A stretch of DNA of 64,000 nucleotides from an uncultured Acidobacteriota bacterium (GCA_902825875.1 CADECP010000001.1:228180-292179); one strand, 5' to 3'. Shown: positions 25,801-35,505, counted from the stretch's first letter. Notes: generated from the letters alone by a model not told the origin. Numbers and translations: made by a program.

Positions 25801-27852
25801 CAGCGGTTGGATGACGCTTTGCAGCTTGCGCGACAGATGACAGATCGCTTCCCACTGGTTCCGCGCGTGTGGCTCGATCTGGCGGCTGTGCAGCGTGCGC
25901 GCTTGGACGAAGATGGTTTGATTGATGCCTTGCAACACGCGCTACGAATCAATCCCGCGTGGGGAACTGCGACTCAACAACTGGCGGAAGTTCATCAACG
26001 CGCCGGGCGATTTGTCGAAGCGCGCAAGTTGATGGAGCAGGCGATTGCGTATACGCCGCTCGATCATGCGAATTACGGTTATCTGGCCGATGTGTTGTGG
26101 CAGATGGGTGAACGCGATTTGGCGCTCGAACGCATCAAGCAGGCAGTGACAATTGAACCGGGTTACGATTGGGGCTGGCGCGCGTTACGGGAATGGTCGC
26201 AAATTGCTGGTAAGCCTGAACTGGCGCTCGAATGCGCTCGAAACCTGACGGAAAAACGTCCAGGTCAGGCGCGTTCGTATCTGATTCTGGCGCAAACCGA
26301 AGGGCAAGGTTTCGACGAACGTTTGCAGGCGCTGGATCGTGCCACCGAACTAGATTCGCGTTTGGTCGAAGCTCACAGTTTGCGCGCGCGTTTGCTGACG
26401 CAATTGCAACGATACGACGAAGCTCGCACGGCCTGCCGCCCGGAAGTTTACGGCGACAACTTGCCGCCGGAACTTCGTTGCGCCGAAGCAATTGTTGACG
26501 CCGATCGTGGCGATTTGCCCGCGGCGGTCGAGCAGTTGAAAAAACTGGTTGCTGACGAACCGAATTATTACCCAGCCTGGAGTTTGCTGGCTGATTGGTA
26601 TCGCGCTTCTGAATCGTTTGGCGATTATCTGAACGCCGCACAGGAAATGGTGCGATTGATTCCTCATCGTGCAGTGCCGCTGGGTTATTTGGCCGATGCT
26701 CAGTTATTGACGGATCATCGCAAAGAAGCCAAAGAGACGTTGCGGTATGCGATGACCTTGGACCCGGCTTACGAATTTGCCAGCACTGCGCTGTTCGACA
26801 TGCAGTTGCAGGATTTTGAATTGGACGCCGCCGAAGAAACTTTGGCGATTTTGCGTCAGCAGATTGGCGGCGACCTTGCGACGGTCAGAGAGTTGAAGCT
26901 TGCTGGCAAACGCAAAGAGTTCGGACGGGCGCGAGAGCTTTTCAAATCGCTTTGTTTTTCCGACACGGACAATCCGGCTTTTATCGCTCAGGCGTTGCAA
27001 GCCGACATGGAAACTGACTGGAACTCAACGGCATTTCAAGTGCTGGAAGAAGCAGTTGATTCGCCGCAGGCCAATCCGAACATAGGCGTGTTTTATGTCG
27101 AACAATGCGAAGCGAATCAGCAATGGGAAAATTGTCGCCGCCGGTTGCTGACGCTGCCGGAGCGAAATGAATTGTGGCGGCGAGCCGTCAACGCTTATCT
27201 GGAGGCATTGAGTCGCGTTGGTCAAAAACATAAAGCGCGGGAGTTCATCAATGAGCTTCAGCCCGCATTGCGCGAACATGTTTTGACATGGGGACACACC
27301 GGTTACGTTTTGTTGAACCTGGGCGATGTGAAACGAACGATTGAGTGGATGTCGGATTGGCGCAGCCGTGAAGCCGCAGAATCGTGGATGCTGTGGAATC
27401 TGTCGCTGGCATTGAGGATGGAAAACCGCGACAGCGATTCCCATGAAGTCAGCCAACACGCGCTCAATTTGCAGCCGGATGACCTGACTCAGGCGCACAC
27501 CTTGTTCGTGATTTACGATGAATTGATGCGTGGCGATTTGAGTAATGCCGAACAACGGATGGCCAAAATCAACGAACCGACTCTGCGCGATTGGGATCGC
27601 CATCTTTGGAAAATGGCTGGCATTTTGCGCGGCCTGCGGCAGGCGAACTCGCTGAATTATTCCGAAGCCATTGACGATCTGATCGGTTTGGAGCGAGACA
27701 CAAACTTTTTCGGCAGCAGCGAAATGCTCGATCAAGTTCTTCGTCGTACTGTGATTCGCCTGGCCAAAGAACAAGGAAATCTGCTTTCCGAATTGGTTGC
27801 CAGAGCAAAATTGCTGTGGCTGTCCGTAGTGAAATCGTTTGTCGTTCGCTGA
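22834..27852 (+). CDS. Giant TPR protein with embedded C39-like cysteine peptidase domain
   Basis: The protein has 1672 residues if it starts at TTG 22834. ATG 22870 would remove 12 residues, and neither start has a clear ribosome binding site, so coupling to the cupin gene is possible. Residues 1-310 and 480-1660 are tandem TPR-type helical repeats (WLWVEKASVFESEDRYDDAV is a typical unit). Between them, residues about 313-430 form a Peptidase_C39_2-like domain with a plausible triad: Cys325 (VTCAPATL), His402 (NAHLQAVIGYD) and Asp420 (MRDPYV). No signal peptide or membrane helix is seen, so it is probably cytoplasmic. Family members of this kind are poorly described. A role in processing or binding peptides, or as a scaffold, is inference. 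Confidence 0.85.
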   Translation: MNLESTNSYYEQMIISPTQLQPIRELYNRGLYLQTYEAAIQLAPLNEWEGTEALLLAGRMAGMLGAPKLMRRLHLRAWREDRAHPEAIYYYARAILDWRGPWRAWMFMRRIDELPDADATMQSDWYGLKAGLFGLLRDFDAADELMAKAETLTPENPWLWVEKASVFESEDRYDDAVAAAEHSLKLRPFYRPAIQSLAHLLTILDRETEARALLEDAVKNLECLPLLIQLAQLQVDVGDFQAARQNFQRASQLSTLIEPEMREWLNGRLAEATYLCGDRNEAIKLFNDAGDGFYKTIAERLTKAAEDQKRVLLPVGFIRQHHVTCAPATLTTISRFWQMPAEHVNIAEQICYGGTTDHSERKWAEQNGWIAREFCVNWNDAVTLIDRGAPFTLATVEPGNAHLQAVIGYDALRGSLLMRDPYVRSLGEGLSPEMLDHYRSTGPRGMAMVPKEKASLLDGLELKDAALYDKQHVIQRALFEHRRDEAFSVWQQMNAEAAEHRLTLYARIAIAWYDDDQIQVLACVEKLLEQFSEDANLKMQKIICLRTLARRSERLEYLKAICDDEKSDPLFWQQLAQEMSEDARQHKEVLRLLHKTLRFRPLDANSFYQLANIRWSQRQFDEALPLYRFAACLKDVNEQYVQSYFIAARHLRRTQEAMEFLTKRFQRFGKRSGFPARTLSWAYEQIGLSPEALAVLRQAIEQRPDDGELLLYASEAFARHGDFAEASRLLNQGKGKAPTTEWQRGAALIAAYQGELQESLKLWQAVAEAEPLAIDANRNIAQLLAETESHEKALEFIRSVAARFPHSLPVHQMLVDWLRDDPIANEQALRHVIEIEPANAWARRELAFCLSQQRRFEESLEEAITGRELEPMSPFGHCAIGSVHAEMGNFPLARQAFSEAIKLSVDLEFAINELMNNSHSAAERRESLEFIRQELIRQVTYGDGLLAYRQAARMVLDAEEVLKLQQAGLDARPDLWHAWSAVVYSLMDLQRLDDALQLARQMTDRFPLVPRVWLDLAAVQRARLDEDGLIDALQHALRINPAWGTATQQLAEVHQRAGRFVEARKLMEQAIAYTPLDHANYGYLADVLWQMGERDLALERIKQAVTIEPGYDWGWRALREWSQIAGKPELALECARNLTEKRPGQARSYLILAQTEGQGFDERLQALDRATELDSRLVEAHSLRARLLTQLQRYDEARTACRPEVYGDNLPPELRCAEAIVDADRGDLPAAVEQLKKLVADEPNYYPAWSLLADWYRASESFGDYLNAAQEMVRLIPHRAVPLGYLADAQLLTDHRKEAKETLRYAMTLDPAYEFASTALFDMQLQDFELDAAEETLAILRQQIGGDLATVRELKLAGKRKEFGRARELFKSLCFSDTDNPAFIAQALQADMETDWNSTAFQVLEEAVDSPQANPNIGVFYVEQCEANQQWENCRRRLLTLPERNELWRRAVNAYLEALSRVGQKHKAREFINELQPALREHVLTWGHTGYVLLNLGDVKRTIEWMSDWRSREAAESWMLWNLSLALRMENRDSDSHEVSQHALNLQPDDLTQAHTLFVIYDELMRGDLSNAEQRMAKINEPTLRDWDRHLWKMAGILRGLRQANSLNYSEAIDDLIGLERDTNFFGSSEMLDQVLRRTVIRLAKEQGNLLSELVARAKLLWLSVVKSFVVR

Positions 27853-27859
27853 CGTGTTT

Positions 27860-29092
27860 TCAATCGGCTGCGCTGGCGTGAGCTTGATTGCCGACTCGCG
27901 CGCTGCGAGCAGCCATCAAGGCTGAAATCGCCACCAACAAAGCTGCTGCCAAAAATGCCGCTCCGGGCAATTTCATCGGAGCCGACGCCGAGGTGAAATA
28001 GCCAAACAAATTGCTTGCCATCAACGGCCCCAGAATGGCCACAACGCTGTGAATGCTGGCAATAATTCCTTGAACCGCGCCCTGCTCCGTGGCCGAAACC
28101 ATTTTGGTGATCAACGTTTGAATTGCCGGTCCGGCGACGCCACCGATCGAGCCGAAAATGATTCCCACGTAAAGCATCCAACCGCGCGTTGATAACCCGT
28201 AAATGACAAAAGTAATTGCGCCGATCATCAGGCCGTAAATGATTGCGCGGCGTTCTCCCAGCCAACCAACTATTCTTCCAGTCAACATGGCCGACACCAG
28301 CGCAAACATAATTCCGACCAGAGCCAGCGAAAGTCCGTTATCACGTTCAGTCCAGTTGAACCGATAAGTCGTGTAAAGCACCCACGTCGCAGGAAGCGTG
28401 TCGTGAGCCAATCGTTCCAAGGCGATGGTTGCGGTCAATCCCAGCACAACCGGATATTTTCCAAGCTGGCTAAGCGCCGCAAGCGGATTGGCCTGTTTCC
28501 AGTCAAAAGGACGACGATTTTCTTTGGCGTGCGATTCGGGCAAGACGAAAAATCCGTACAGCCAGTTCAACAAGTTCAAACAAGCGGCGACGATAAACGG
28601 CAGGCGAAATCCATATTGACCAAGCAGTCCGCCCAGAGCCGGGCCGATGATGAATCCCACGCCAAAACAAGCGCCGAGCATTCCGAAATTCTTTGCGCGA
28701 TCTTCGTGAGTGCTGACATCGGCAATGTAAGCGTTCGCTGCCGAAATGTTTGCGCCGGAAATTCCGGCAACGGCTCGCCCCACAAACAACCAGAACAAAT
28801 TCGGGGCAACAGCCATCAGCAGATAATCCAGCCCGGCTCCGAACAGGGAAATCAAAATGATTGGTCGGCGGCCAAGCTGATCGCTGAGCTTTCCAAGAAT
28901 CGGTGCGCACACAAACTGCATCAACGCATACGACGCGACAAACCAGCCGAAGATATATGACCCTTCGCTGATTGTTCCGCCATACATTGTCGTCACCAGT
29001 TTGGGCAGGACAGGGATAATCAATCCGATGCCGATCATATCCAGCAACACGGTGATCAGGATGAACTGAATTCCAGCTTTTCGATTTTGCAT
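27860..29092 (-). CDS. MFS efflux transporter, TetA type
   Basis: This is a 410-residue, twelve-helix major facilitator of the TetA-like drug:H+ antiporter group. The first helix reads FILITVLLDMIGIGLIIPVLP, with the acidic residue and Gly-rich pattern of TetA. Motif A is GKLSDQLGRRPI (about residues 67-78), and motif C-like GPALGGLLG is in TM5. Relatives export tetracyclines or other small molecules. Sequence alone does not show that this copy confers resistance, and there is no TetR regulator beside it, which is unusual for a true tet determinant. It is convergent with the TPR/C39 gene (7-base gap) and is followed upstream by the nuclease gene on the same strand. Confidence 0.9.
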   Translation of the reverse strand: MQNRKAGIQFILITVLLDMIGIGLIIPVLPKLVTTMYGGTISEGSYIFGWFVASYALMQFVCAPILGKLSDQLGRRPIILISLFGAGLDYLLMAVAPNLFWLFVGRAVAGISGANISAANAYIADVSTHEDRAKNFGMLGACFGVGFIIGPALGGLLGQYGFRLPFIVAACLNLLNWLYGFFVLPESHAKENRRPFDWKQANPLAALSQLGKYPVVLGLTATIALERLAHDTLPATWVLYTTYRFNWTERDNGLSLALVGIMFALVSAMLTGRIVGWLGERRAIIYGLMIGAITFVIYGLSTRGWMLYVGIIFGSIGGVAGPAIQTLITKMVSATEQGAVQGIIASIHSVVAILGPLMASNLFGYFTSASAPMKLPGAAFLAAALLVAISALMAARSARVGNQAHASAAD

Positions 29093-29196
29093 AATGGTTC
29101 CGTCCTAAAAAGTCAGGTTGTTTGCTGAGGCATTAAACTGTCCTACACGTGCAACGGTCAAGGATGGTAGAAAAGATTTCCGGCTGGCTGAGAAAT

Positions 29197-31824
29197 TTAT
29201 TTGAAACTGATTTTGACGGCATTGGCTGTTTTGCCTTCGACGGTTAAGGCGACCTCAACTTCGCCGCGTCCTGCCAAAATTCTTGGCAAGCGAAGGTTGA
29301 TTTGATCCAGGCCGATGAAATCACCTTGCTGGTCGGCGTAAAGCACTTCGGCATTCACTCCGCCGGTTTGAGCCGTGACCAGCGACATGCTGCTGCGAAA
29401 TCGGATGCCAGTGCCGAAGAGGATCAAAAACAATTGGTCGGTGGCTGCTCCAAAATCTATTTGGACGGGCACGATCTGATTTGTTGCTTGATCGAAACGA
29501 GCGACGGGTTCGTAGTTTTGAGAACCATCTGCCCGAACCCGCAGCACGTAACCTGCCGCGATGCCTGAGCCACTGGAATTCGCCGAAAACAATCCGGGCG
29601 CGACTGAATCGAGTGTCAGCACTCCGCTGACTTTGACTGTGTCGCTGCGCGAAGCGGTGATCGTGATTTTGCCGGGAGCGACGCTTGTGGGCATCAGGTA
29701 ATTGATCTGAGTCGGCGAAACGAAAAACAGCGGCACAGGTGTTTCAATTCCCAAGCGGTCTTTGGCCACAAGCGAAACTCCGCCAAGCGTGGTCGGCAGC
29801 GGCACTGTGTTGGCGATTTGAGTTGATGTGGCCAGATTCGTTCCGAACGCAGCCATAATCATTTCGCGCGCAGTTTGCACCCCGCGATAACTGGCGGCGG
29901 AAACGCTTGTCAGAGTTAGCGGAGTCGGTGGCTGTTCAAACGCGAAAAACGCCACAGGCATGTCGTGATCGGAAATCCGTTCAGGCCGAGTGGCCACGCC
30001 GCGCAAGCTTTCAGGGAAGTCCGCGTTGTTGCGCGCAAACTCAAACCCGGTTGAAAGCGGCAACAGGTTCGCAGTGATCAACACGTGGTCAATCGTTTGC
30101 GCGTTGCCGTCAAACAAATACGAATAACGCGAATCTGCCGCAGGCATCACGTCCAGCAGGTTTATCAAATCCGGGTTGACCAGATCGGGCGACGCCGAAA
30201 TGACTTGTGTGGCCGGAGCCGGAGCGCCTTTGATCGTTCCCATCACGTCAACGTAACCGTCGTTGAATTGAAACGCATTGAAATCGCCAAGCACGACAAT
30301 GCGCTCGTTGGCGTTGGCCGCTTGGCGCGATTGAATCAGGTTGGCCAGAAACTCAGCCTGAGCGCGGCGCTTGGCTCTGACGCGAGTGCCGGTTGTCGGA
30401 TCGTTTTGACTGAGCAGTGAACGCAGATGATTGACGATAACTGTGACGGCGAATGGCGAACCGCTCGGCGATTGAATCGTCGCTTGCAGCAACAGCGGCG
30501 GGCGGTCGTTCAGCGTCGCCGATTGATTATTGGTCGGGTCAATGTACGTAGCGTCTTTGCCAACCTGTTGAACGTTCGCCGCCGTCACGCGCGAGCCTTT
30601 AATCAAAAAGCCGACATCAATTCCGCCGGGATCGTTTCCTTCAACCAAAAACGCCTGATAGTTCAGATTCGGCGCACCAGCGTCGGCGTTGAGTTTGGCC
30701 GCGATGGCTTGAAGCGTCGAAAGGTTCTCAACTTCTTCGACGCCGATGATGTCCGGTGAACGCATGACATTGCGAATCGCCAGCGAGGCTTTGTTCAAAC
30801 GCATATCGAACGCGGCTTGAGTTAGCACTACATCGCTGGTGTTGGGATCGTTCACCGTGTCGAAGAATCGCTCCAGGTTGAACGAAGCAATGGTGAATTC
30901 TCCGGCTTCTGGAACTCTGACTGGCTGAGCCGACGGATTCAGTTGGTTGACGGTTGGAGCGGCTCCGATGGTGTTCGGTGTGACCTGCATCAACGTGTAT
31001 CGCCCGGAAGCAAAATCCAGCGGGCCAATCAGTTTGGAAACGGTGTCTCCGCTGGCGACGTTCAGAATGTTTGCGGGAGTTCCGGTTGATGACCGAGTGT
31101 CTACGCGAATGACTTCAGGGTTGCCATCGAATCGAGGAATGCAGCACGGAGCATTGGCTGGCAGCGGGTCGAAAGCTTCCAACCCTGGTTCTCGAAACGG
31201 TCGTGGGCCGGTGACAACGCCAAAGAAAACTCCGGTTGACGTTGAAGTCGCTGCGGCTTCGTTGACCGTTCCATCAGTCGGCGCGACGACGAAAAGCGAT
31301 TCGATGCTGACTCGCATGCCTTCAAACTTTTCCAGTTGATCGAAAGCGCCGTCTAGTTTGATGTTGTTGAACGTCAACGGAATTGCCGTCGGCAACGCGA
31401 CGGCAGGTTGCGACAACACGCTGACCGTTGGATTGGTGATTTCTGTCAGAGTCAGTCCGTAAGGTTCTGAAGTCGGCCTGAACTCCACAACCGTGCCGGT
31501 GACTGAAACAGTTTGCTGCAAAGCGACAGTTGGCGCTGAAGACGTGAAAACGAAAACGCCTTCGGAAGTGTTGGGATCGTTGTCAACTTGATTGTCAGGG
31601 GCTTGTAGAAAGAAGCCATTGCTTTTTGTGCCGGTGACAACGCCGCTGGTTGAAACCTGTTTGCTGATGTGCGGCGAAGTCGAGCCAGCGCCTTGAATAT
31701 CGTGAATCGCCAACGGAATCGGTTGAGCCGACGAAGCATTTGAGAATAGCCAGACAAGAGTTATGGCTGCCGAACACACGATGCCAATCAGAAAGCGGGA
31801 TGCGGAAGCATAAGGTTGAAGCAT
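29197..31824 (-). CDS. Secreted endonuclease/exonuclease/phosphatase-fold nuclease with Acidobacteria-type C-terminal domain
   Basis: This is an 875-residue ExeM/NucH-like extracellular nuclease. A signal peptide (FLIGIVCSAAITLVWLFSNA) is followed by an OB-fold-like domain (residues 35-145, VSTSGVVTGTKSNGFFLQAP). The EEP catalytic domain (about 315-640) has FTIASFNLERFFDT, PDIIGVEEVENLST with the catalytic Glu, VTVIVNHLRS, IVVLGDFNAF (Asp/Asn pair) and ISDHDMPVAF (final His). The C-terminal 230 residues (SAASYRG, then PLFFVSPTQINYLMP, then APGLFSANSSGSG) match the Soli_cterm/TIGR03437 module known mainly from Acidobacteria. It probably degrades extracellular DNA to recover phosphate or to remodel the biofilm matrix. 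Confidence 0.9.
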   Translation of the reverse strand: MLQPYASASRFLIGIVCSAAITLVWLFSNASSAQPIPLAIHDIQGAGSTSPHISKQVSTSGVVTGTKSNGFFLQAPDNQVDNDPNTSEGVFVFTSSAPTVALQQTVSVTGTVVEFRPTSEPYGLTLTEITNPTVSVLSQPAVALPTAIPLTFNNIKLDGAFDQLEKFEGMRVSIESLFVVAPTDGTVNEAAATSTSTGVFFGVVTGPRPFREPGLEAFDPLPANAPCCIPRFDGNPEVIRVDTRSSTGTPANILNVASGDTVSKLIGPLDFASGRYTLMQVTPNTIGAAPTVNQLNPSAQPVRVPEAGEFTIASFNLERFFDTVNDPNTSDVVLTQAAFDMRLNKASLAIRNVMRSPDIIGVEEVENLSTLQAIAAKLNADAGAPNLNYQAFLVEGNDPGGIDVGFLIKGSRVTAANVQQVGKDATYIDPTNNQSATLNDRPPLLLQATIQSPSGSPFAVTVIVNHLRSLLSQNDPTTGTRVRAKRRAQAEFLANLIQSRQAANANERIVVLGDFNAFQFNDGYVDVMGTIKGAPAPATQVISASPDLVNPDLINLLDVMPAADSRYSYLFDGNAQTIDHVLITANLLPLSTGFEFARNNADFPESLRGVATRPERISDHDMPVAFFAFEQPPTPLTLTSVSAASYRGVQTAREMIMAAFGTNLATSTQIANTVPLPTTLGGVSLVAKDRLGIETPVPLFFVSPTQINYLMPTSVAPGKITITASRSDTVKVSGVLTLDSVAPGLFSANSSGSGIAAGYVLRVRADGSQNYEPVARFDQATNQIVPVQIDFGAATDQLFLILFGTGIRFRSSMSLVTAQTGGVNAEVLYADQQGDFIGLDQINLRLPRILAGRGEVEVALTVEGKTANAVKISFK

Positions 31825-31935
31825 AGCGTTTTTGTCTGGCCTGTCGGTTTAGTTTGGAGTTATAGCGGTTTGGCGAATTTCTCTGACAATGTCTTTTTGG
31901 CGCGGTGATTGAATCGCTTCATGGCTTACTCCTGA

Positions 31936-32499
31936 TTAGTTGGTCGTTTGATCCATTGAGGCAGGGCGTTTTTTGCCGAAGATTTCAGCGATGCGGCAAC
32001 GAAAGCCGGGCAAGATGGCTTCGCTGGTCAGGTCTTCGTTTTCGGTCAAAATAGTGACTTTGGTTGGAGAATCGTAAATGCTGACGGTGCGGCTGCGCAG
32101 CGAAACCAGCCAGACCTGACGAACTCCGGCGGCAAAGTAATCTTCAATTTTGGCAGTCACTTTTTCGAGAACATCGTTTGGCGAGATGACTTCGATGGCC
32201 AGGTCAGGCGCAACGGGAGCAATTCCGTCAAGTTCGTCTTCTTCGGGCATTCGCTCATTTGAAAGAAAGGCCAAGTCTGGCAATCGCTGATTCTGCCCAA
32301 TCATAAACGTAGTATCCGGGCTGTAGATGCTACCAAGCTCGTTTGCTTCTGCGTGTGTTTGCAATCGTGCGCCTAGCCGCATAATCGTGGCTCCGTGTCT
32401 CAAACTTGCCATTTCTTTCGCCTCCGGTTTGCCATTGACGATTTCGTACTCGAATTCAGGGGCGAGGATGATTTCTGCAATTGCTGTAGCTGCCGTCAT
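31936..32499 (-). CDS. Uma2-family putative restriction-fold nuclease (first copy)
   Basis: This 187-residue protein belongs to the Uma2/DUF820 family, which has a PD-(D/E)XK nuclease fold. The motif residues are visible as LPDLAFLSNER, PDLAIEVISPND and KIEDYFAAGVRQVWLV. Uma2 proteins are abundant in cyanobacteria and some other phyla, often in many copies, and their biological role is not established. GGAG lies about 9 bases upstream of the ATG. It is the last gene of a leftward group of partner-switching genes, 80 bases after the SpoIIE phosphatase. Confidence 0.9.
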   Translation of the reverse strand: MTAATAIAEIILAPEFEYEIVNGKPEAKEMASLRHGATIMRLGARLQTHAEANELGSIYSPDTTFMIGQNQRLPDLAFLSNERMPEEDELDGIAPVAPDLAIEVISPNDVLEKVTAKIEDYFAAGVRQVWLVSLRSRTVSIYDSPTKVTILTENEDLTSEAILPGFRCRIAEIFGKKRPASMDQTTN

Positions 32500-32579
32500 T
32501 GGTTTGTCTCCTTTCGTGAGATTGGTTGATCGGAAGCGGGCAGATTCTAAGCCTTTAGTCTTTCCAGCGGCAATGCTTT

Positions 32580-34289
32580 TCAGGCTTCGCGTTTAATCAC
32601 GAACAAGGTGATGTCGTCGTATTGAGGCGCGTTTCCGGCGAAACGGTCAATTTCGTTGAAGACTTTATCCACCACAATTTCTGCTGATTCGTTGGCAATC
32701 GGGCGGATGAAATTTGCCGTGCGTTCTTCGCCGAATTCGTTTTCCTGTTCGTCCTGAGCTTCGGTGACTCCGTCGGAAAACAGCGCCAGCAAATCACCGG
32801 GCAACAATTCAACGCTGCATTCGGTGTATGGCGAAACGAGATTGACGATGGATGGGTCCATCAAGCCAAGTGGCGTGCCAGTGGATTTCAACCATTCGGC
32901 TTCACCGTTGGCGCGCATCAACAAACAATCGGTGTGGCCTGCGTTGACGTAACGGCCTTTGCCTGTGGCCGGATCGAGTTCGACCAAAATTGCCGTGATG
33001 TATTTGTTCGATGGCGTAGTCGCGTAAAGCAATTCGTTCGTGTGCGAAGCCAGTTCCGTCAGGCTGGGAATGCGTCCGAGCAGGGCGCGCATCGTTGCCT
33101 GCATATTGCTCATTAATAAAGATGCGGGCAGACCTTTACCTGAAACGTCGGCAACGCAAATCAACTGACAGTCGGTTCCATCAGTCGTTTTGAATTTCAG
33201 GATGTCGTAATAATCTCCGCCGCAACTACGCGCCGGGCGATTGCGGGCCGCCAGGTCGTACCCAGTTAGTTTAGGCAATTTGGCAGGGAAGAGGTTTTGC
33301 TGGATCGAAGCCGCCAGCGCCAATTCCTGCTCCATCTTTTTGCGTTCCAGGGTTTCGCGGACGAACCAGGCGTTTTCAAAAGCGACGGCGGCTTGAGCGG
33401 TCAAACCGGCTCCGAATTCCAGATCGGATTCGCTGTACGACAAATTGCCGGGACGCGGCCCCAACAGAGCGAATCCGCCGGTTGTGCTGTCTCCAGCTTT
33501 GATCGGGAACAGCACTTCGCCCTGTTCTTCGCGCAGCAATGTTTTCAAATGGCATTCGGGCAAATCGGCCACGCGGACGGCTTCGTCCAGCGATTCAACG
33601 TCAATGCCGAAACTTTCGTAATTATCCAGATCGCTTAACTCCATGCCTTTCATGCGCAGCACGGGCGGATGGCCGGTTTTCCAGGCGATCAGCGCGTACC
33701 GTCGAACCGCCCAACGGCCAGCCAGCGTCAGCATCAACAATTGAGCGACTTCGTCAGGTTCAATGGTTGCGGTCAAGCCGCGAACCAAATCAAGCAGCGT
33801 TTTTAACTCCTGAACTTTTTGGTCAAGCTCCTGGTTGAGTTGCTGGGTTTCGGCGTGAGCGCGCGCATTGGAAATGCCACTGGCGGCAATGCCCAGCAAT
33901 GCCTTCAAAAATTGCAGTTCATCTTCGCCGATTTTTTTATTCGGCGGGGCGTTGATACCCAACAAACCAACCGGTTGGGTGGCATCGCCGATTGGCAGAA
34001 TCGTTTCTATGCCAGCAGAGCGGGCGAGTCCTTCGTCGAATTCCTGGCCTTTGGAGATTTTCGCTGTGCCGCGAACCAACGCCAGCCGCATCGTTCCAGC
34101 ATTCAGGCCATCTGAGGGGGCGACGGCAATCAGGCTTTTGCTGACCAGTAATCGCCCCATCACGGAGCGCAGCAAATGGCGCAGCAAATCATCCAGGTTC
34201 AACGACGAATGCAGCAATTGCGCCGATTCCAGCAGCGCCTCTGCCGATTCCAGCGTGGTTTCCAGCTTCGGAATGTTTGGGTTGTTCAT
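32580..34289 (-). CDS. GAF-domain SpoIIE/PP2C-type serine phosphatase (RsbU-like)
   Basis: The protein has 569 residues. Two GAF-like regions (about 15-150 and 160-315; the second contains [20 protein letters not shown]) precede a coiled linker ([20 protein letters not shown]). A PPM/SpoIIE domain follows with the metal-binding Asp residues: [42 protein letters not shown] and YDDITLFV. RsbU-like phosphatases dephosphorylate a STAS antagonist, which then frees a sigma factor or other partner from an RsbW-type kinase. The STAS and RsbW partners are encoded upstream on the same strand, so this gene is probably the output-control member of that set. No Shine-Dalgarno sequence is clear before the ATG, so it may be coupled to the preceding Uma2 gene (23-base gap). 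Confidence 0.92.
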   Translation of the reverse strand: MNNPNIPKLETTLESAEALLESAQLLHSSLNLDDLLRHLLRSVMGRLLVSKSLIAVAPSDGLNAGTMRLALVRGTAKISKGQEFDEGLARSAGIETILPIGDATQPVGLLGINAPPNKKIGEDELQFLKALLGIAASGISNARAHAETQQLNQELDQKVQELKTLLDLVRGLTATIEPDEVAQLLMLTLAGRWAVRRYALIAWKTGHPPVLRMKGMELSDLDNYESFGIDVESLDEAVRVADLPECHLKTLLREEQGEVLFPIKAGDSTTGGFALLGPRPGNLSYSESDLEFGAGLTAQAAVAFENAWFVRETLERKKMEQELALAASIQQNLFPAKLPKLTGYDLAARNRPARSCGGDYYDILKFKTTDGTDCQLICVADVSGKGLPASLLMSNMQATMRALLGRIPSLTELASHTNELLYATTPSNKYITAILVELDPATGKGRYVNAGHTDCLLMRANGEAEWLKSTGTPLGLMDPSIVNLVSPYTECSVELLPGDLLALFSDGVTEAQDEQENEFGEERTANFIRPIANESAEIVVDKVFNEIDRFAGNAPQYDDITLFVIKREA

Positions 34290-34312
34290 CGGAGGTTAGG
34301 CAGGCGGTTGGG

Positions 34313-34990
34313 TTAGTTTTTCAGCGAATTCAGCCAGTCTTCAAAATCCAACATCGCTTTGAATTCGCTTTCTTCTTTCATCAAATCCAGGAAACGAGTC
34401 AGGTCTTCAGCCGTCAGCATTGGCAACGCCGCGCTGGAATCAGTTTGTTGATACTGGCCATCGCTCAGCAAATGAATCGTCAGGGTTTTGTTGTCGTAAC
34501 GCCAGACTTCCGGAATTTCCAGCGCGGCGTAAATCGGCATTTTGGAAATCGAGCCATGGTAAATGTCCACTTCCAACGCGACATCGGGTGGCGGGTCAAC
34601 TTCAAAATCCAGCTTCAACCGTTTGCCCAATTGCGGCACGGTCTGTACATAAAAGCAGGCGTCCGGCTCCAGGCCTTTTTGCTTGCGAGATTTTTTGATG
34701 GTCGCGGTTCCGAAGAAGCGAATGTCAATTCGCAGTCGCAAGCTGAGCAGGCGCAACATTCCGTTAATGAATTGCGCGTAAGTTTCATGAAGTGTTGAAG
34801 TGGACATAAGCTGAAGAACCCCTTCGCTGAAGCTGACTTGCACCAGATGGGAATCAGGCGGCAATTGATCGTGCAGCCGTTCATAATCGCTCCACTGTGC
34901 ATCCCGAAAGACACGCACTTCACCCGGCTCCATTTGCTGGGCGATTTGGTAATAGTTGATTGATGGTGCGGCGACAGTGGTTGTGCTCAT
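34313..34990 (-). CDS. Uma2-family putative restriction-fold nuclease (second copy)
   Basis: This 225-residue Uma2 protein is distinct from the copy at 31936 and much diverged. Family motifs are GLEPDACFYVQT, PDVALEVDIYHGS (the active-site D/E-x-D/K pattern) and LEIPEVWRYDNKTLTIH. GGAGA lies 7-11 bases upstream of the ATG. It is inserted between the RsbW-like kinase and the RsbU-like phosphatase, in the same direction and with short gaps (27 and 23 bases), so it is transcribed as part of that operon. Why a nuclease-fold protein sits in a signalling operon is unknown. Random insertion is possible, given how mobile the family is. Confidence 0.9.
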   Translation of the reverse strand: MSTTTVAAPSINYYQIAQQMEPGEVRVFRDAQWSDYERLHDQLPPDSHLVQVSFSEGVLQLMSTSTLHETYAQFINGMLRLLSLRLRIDIRFFGTATIKKSRKQKGLEPDACFYVQTVPQLGKRLKLDFEVDPPPDVALEVDIYHGSISKMPIYAALEIPEVWRYDNKTLTIHLLSDGQYQQTDSSAALPMLTAEDLTRFLDLMKEESEFKAMLDFEDWLNSLKN

Positions 34991-35017
34991 AGGGACTTCT
35001 CCAAATTACTTCCCGAA

Positions 35018-35449
35018 TTACTTTTTGATGAGCTTGGTCATGTGGAGTTCGTTTTTCAAGCCGGGTTCGATTTCGTAACTGACTTCATCCATCAGAGTTT
35101 TAATCAGGCGAATGCCAAGTCCGCCGGAGCGTCGTTCCTGAACCAGTTGGTCAACGGATTTTTGATTGATCTTGTCCGGTTCAAAGCCTCGCCCTTCGTC
35201 AATGACGGAGATTTTCAACTTTTCGTCGTCGAAGGTCGCGCGAACGCTGACATCTTTGGTGATGTCGTGGCCGTAAGCGTGTTCGATGACATTGGCGCAG
35301 GCCTCGTCAACGGCCAGTTCCAGCTTGTTGATTTCGGCATCGTCCAGCGTAGCCTGTCTGCCGACACTGGTGACGAACTCGCGGATCATCGCCAGGTTTT
35401 CAGTCGAGGAAGGGACTTGCAAAGTGAATTTTCGTTCGATGGCAGCCAT
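35018..35449 (-). CDS. RsbW-like anti-sigma factor / serine protein kinase
   Basis: The protein is 143 residues, the usual length for a HATPase_c_2 anti-sigma kinase. The N-box is visible in [16 protein letters not shown], the G1 box in DEGRGF and the G2 box in [16 protein letters not shown]. In partner switching such a protein binds and inhibits a target (often a sigma factor) and inactivates the STAS antagonist by phosphorylating it. The STAS gene is 56 bases upstream in the same direction. No sigma factor gene is present in the window, so the target must be encoded elsewhere or may not be a sigma factor. Confidence 0.92.
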   Translation of the reverse strand: MAAIERKFTLQVPSSTENLAMIREFVTSVGRQATLDDAEINKLELAVDEACANVIEHAYGHDITKDVSVRATFDDEKLKISVIDEGRGFEPDKINQKSVDQLVQERRSGGLGIRLIKTLMDEVSYEIEPGLKNELHMTKLIKK

Positions 35450-35505
35450 CTTTTGTCAGCCTCCTGAAGCTCGGTGCAGTACCGGAAGCGGTAGCGACCG
35501 GGTAA

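Noticed and set aside
27860..29092. Tetracycline-resistance gene call for the MFS transporter
   Set aside because: The TetA-type pattern is clear, but there is no TetR regulator or mobile context, and the family is much broader than tetracycline export. It is kept as a generic TetA-type MFS pump.
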